Shown here: one piece after another, positions 5,425 to 6,257 of the stretch
How positions within the stretch are numbered: the stretch's first letter is position 1
Layout: each line of letters opens with the position of its first letter
NCBI GenBank assembly: GCA_017354065.1
Contig: JAFMRN010000148.1
Coordinates: forward strand, 1-6,257
Direction of reading: 5' to 3'
Length of the DNA: 6,257 bases
From: Solirubrobacterales bacterium
GTDB taxonomy: Bacteria; Actinomycetota; Thermoleophilia; Solirubrobacterales; Solirubrobacteraceae
Notes under the pieces: model-generated
The model's input: the letters and a program-made list of their open reading frames with translations, nothing else
The model's database searches: none
Told to the model about the DNA's origin: nothing
Translations under genes and position numbers: made by a program

Positions 5425-6257
5425 GCACACAACCCCCAACAGATCTCGCCGCGCGCCTCAAAGCGCGCGACCTGAGCGCCGCGCCGGCGGTCATGAACCT
5501 GGTTGAGACCAGCACCCCGGCCGCGCGCGCCCAGACCGCCGAGCTGCTCGCCGAGCTGTCCCCGAAGCGGCTCGGCGGCGAGGCCCCCGGGCACGTGATC
5601 GGGATCACCGGCCCGCCCGGGGTCGGCAAGTCGACGCTGCTCTCCCGGCTCGCCGCCGGCTACCGCGAGCGCGACAGGTCCGTCGCGTTCCTGGCGGTCG
5701 ACCCGTCCTCCAAGCGCTCCGGCGGCTCGCTGCTCGGTGATCGCGCGCGGATCGAGTACGACCCCTCAGACCCGAACGTGTTCATCCGCTCGACCGCCGC
5801 CGGTGACCGGCTCGGCGGCCTGGCAGCCGCCACCCGCGCGGCCGCCAGCGCGCTCGCCAGCGCCTTTGACGCGGTGGTGATTGAGACCGTCGGCGTCGGC
5901 CAGTCGGAGACCGACATAGCCGACGTGGCTGACTCGGTTGCGGTTGTGATCCAGCCGGGCTCGGGCGATGTCCTCCAGTTCCTGAAGGCGGGGATCATGG
6001 AGACGCCCGATGTCCTGGTCGTCACCAAGGCCGACCTCGGCAAGGTCGCCCAGCGGGCGATGGCCGACCTGCACGCCGCGCTGCGCTCACTCGGCGAGAA
6101 GGACACCCAGGTGGTGGCGGTCTCTTCGCTGCCGCCGGTGACCGGTGTGGACAAGCTGATCGACGCGCTTGACGGCCACCGCGCGGCGCTCGACCTGCCG
6201 GCGCGGCGGCTCGCCGCCCGCCGCGCCCACGCGCTGGCCGACTACCTGACCGAGCAC
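5421..6257 (+). CDS. meaB: MeaB-type GTPase chaperone of the B12 mutase, partial at window end
   Basis: MeaB (MMAA in animals) binds the mutase, uses GTP to gate cobalamin loading and protects the enzyme during turnover. The open frame reaches the right edge with 279 codons; relatives are about 320-330 residues, so only the C-terminal dimerisation arm should be missing. Motifs, numbered from the CTG: Walker A GPPGVGKST at 64-72 (Lys70), VDPSSKRSGGSLLGDR from 93 (switch region), ETVGVGQSE at 155-163 (G3/switch II) and VTKAD at 201-205 (guanine specificity). The first ATG (5493) would remove DLAARLKARDLSAAPAV, a helix that aligns with the segment preceding the LVE motif in relatives. No ATG, GTG or TTG lies upstream in this frame within 50 bases. 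CTG at 5421 overlaps the mutase TGA as CTGA, the usual place for a coupled start, so I choose it; CTG at 5472 is another option. Family certain, start tentative. Confidence 0.92.
   Translation, partial: MSTQPPTDLAARLKARDLSAAPAVMNLVETSTPAARAQTAELLAELSPKRLGGEAPGHVIGITGPPGVGKSTLLSRLAAGYRERDRSVAFLAVDPSSKRSGGSLLGDRARIEYDPSDPNVFIRSTAAGDRLGGLAAATRAAASALASAFDAVVIETVGVGQSETDIADVADSVAVVIQPGSGDVLQFLKAGIMETPDVLVVTKADLGKVAQRAMADLHAALRSLGEKDTQVVAVSSLPPVTGVDKLIDALDGHRAALDLPARRLAARRAHALADYLTEH

Noticed and set aside
5660..6154. Minus-strand 164-codon frame opposite meaB
   Set aside because: It is antisense to conserved GTPase motifs, and its Ser/Thr/Arg/Ala-rich product is typical of a shadow frame.

Overview
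The window is GC-rich throughout and has the gene style of a high-GC actinobacterium: GTG and probable non-ATG starts, little Shine-Dalgarno sequence, and -10 boxes placed almost directly on start codons, as in leaderless mRNAs. The sigma factor with a glycine/alanine linker and a membrane-like C-terminal segment, the actinobacterial type of ClpS and the Ecm/MeaA mutase together suggest Actinomycetota, perhaps class Thermoleophilia. The class is an inference from gene content, not a measurement.

Left half, minus strand (read right to left): a metallo-beta-lactamase-fold hydrolase (1739-2596) is followed after 11 bases by clpS (1437-1727), the N-degron adaptor of the Clp protease. A gene-free stretch (1102-1436) carries an ECF-like promoter candidate and several hairpins. 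It leads into a sigma-70/ECF-type sigma factor (1-1101) that runs off the left edge without a stop codon and has a long C-terminal extension with a probable transmembrane helix.

Right half, plus strand: a 45-base divergent gap separates the hydrolase from a seven-helix membrane protein resembling DUF6629 (2642-3262). Its stop codon lies inside a repeat array (3255-3369) made of two inverted pairs of a 16-base motif, repeated with a 61-base period. Next come a coenzyme B12-dependent mutase of the ethylmalonyl-CoA type (3427-5424), with a -10 box that predicts a leaderless mRNA, and the GTPase chaperone meaB (5421-6257, cut by the right edge). meaB appears to begin on a CTG that overlaps the mutase stop codon.

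The mutase and MeaB form one functional unit: the mutase rearranges an acyl-CoA carbon skeleton with adenosylcobalamin, and MeaB gates cofactor loading and protects the enzyme. The other genes have no evident link to that pathway. I see no RNA genes, insertion sequences, CRISPR arrays or phage genes. The least explained parts are the 3255-3369 repeat array, the structured leader of the sigma gene with its probably membrane-anchored product, and the DUF6629-like protein.
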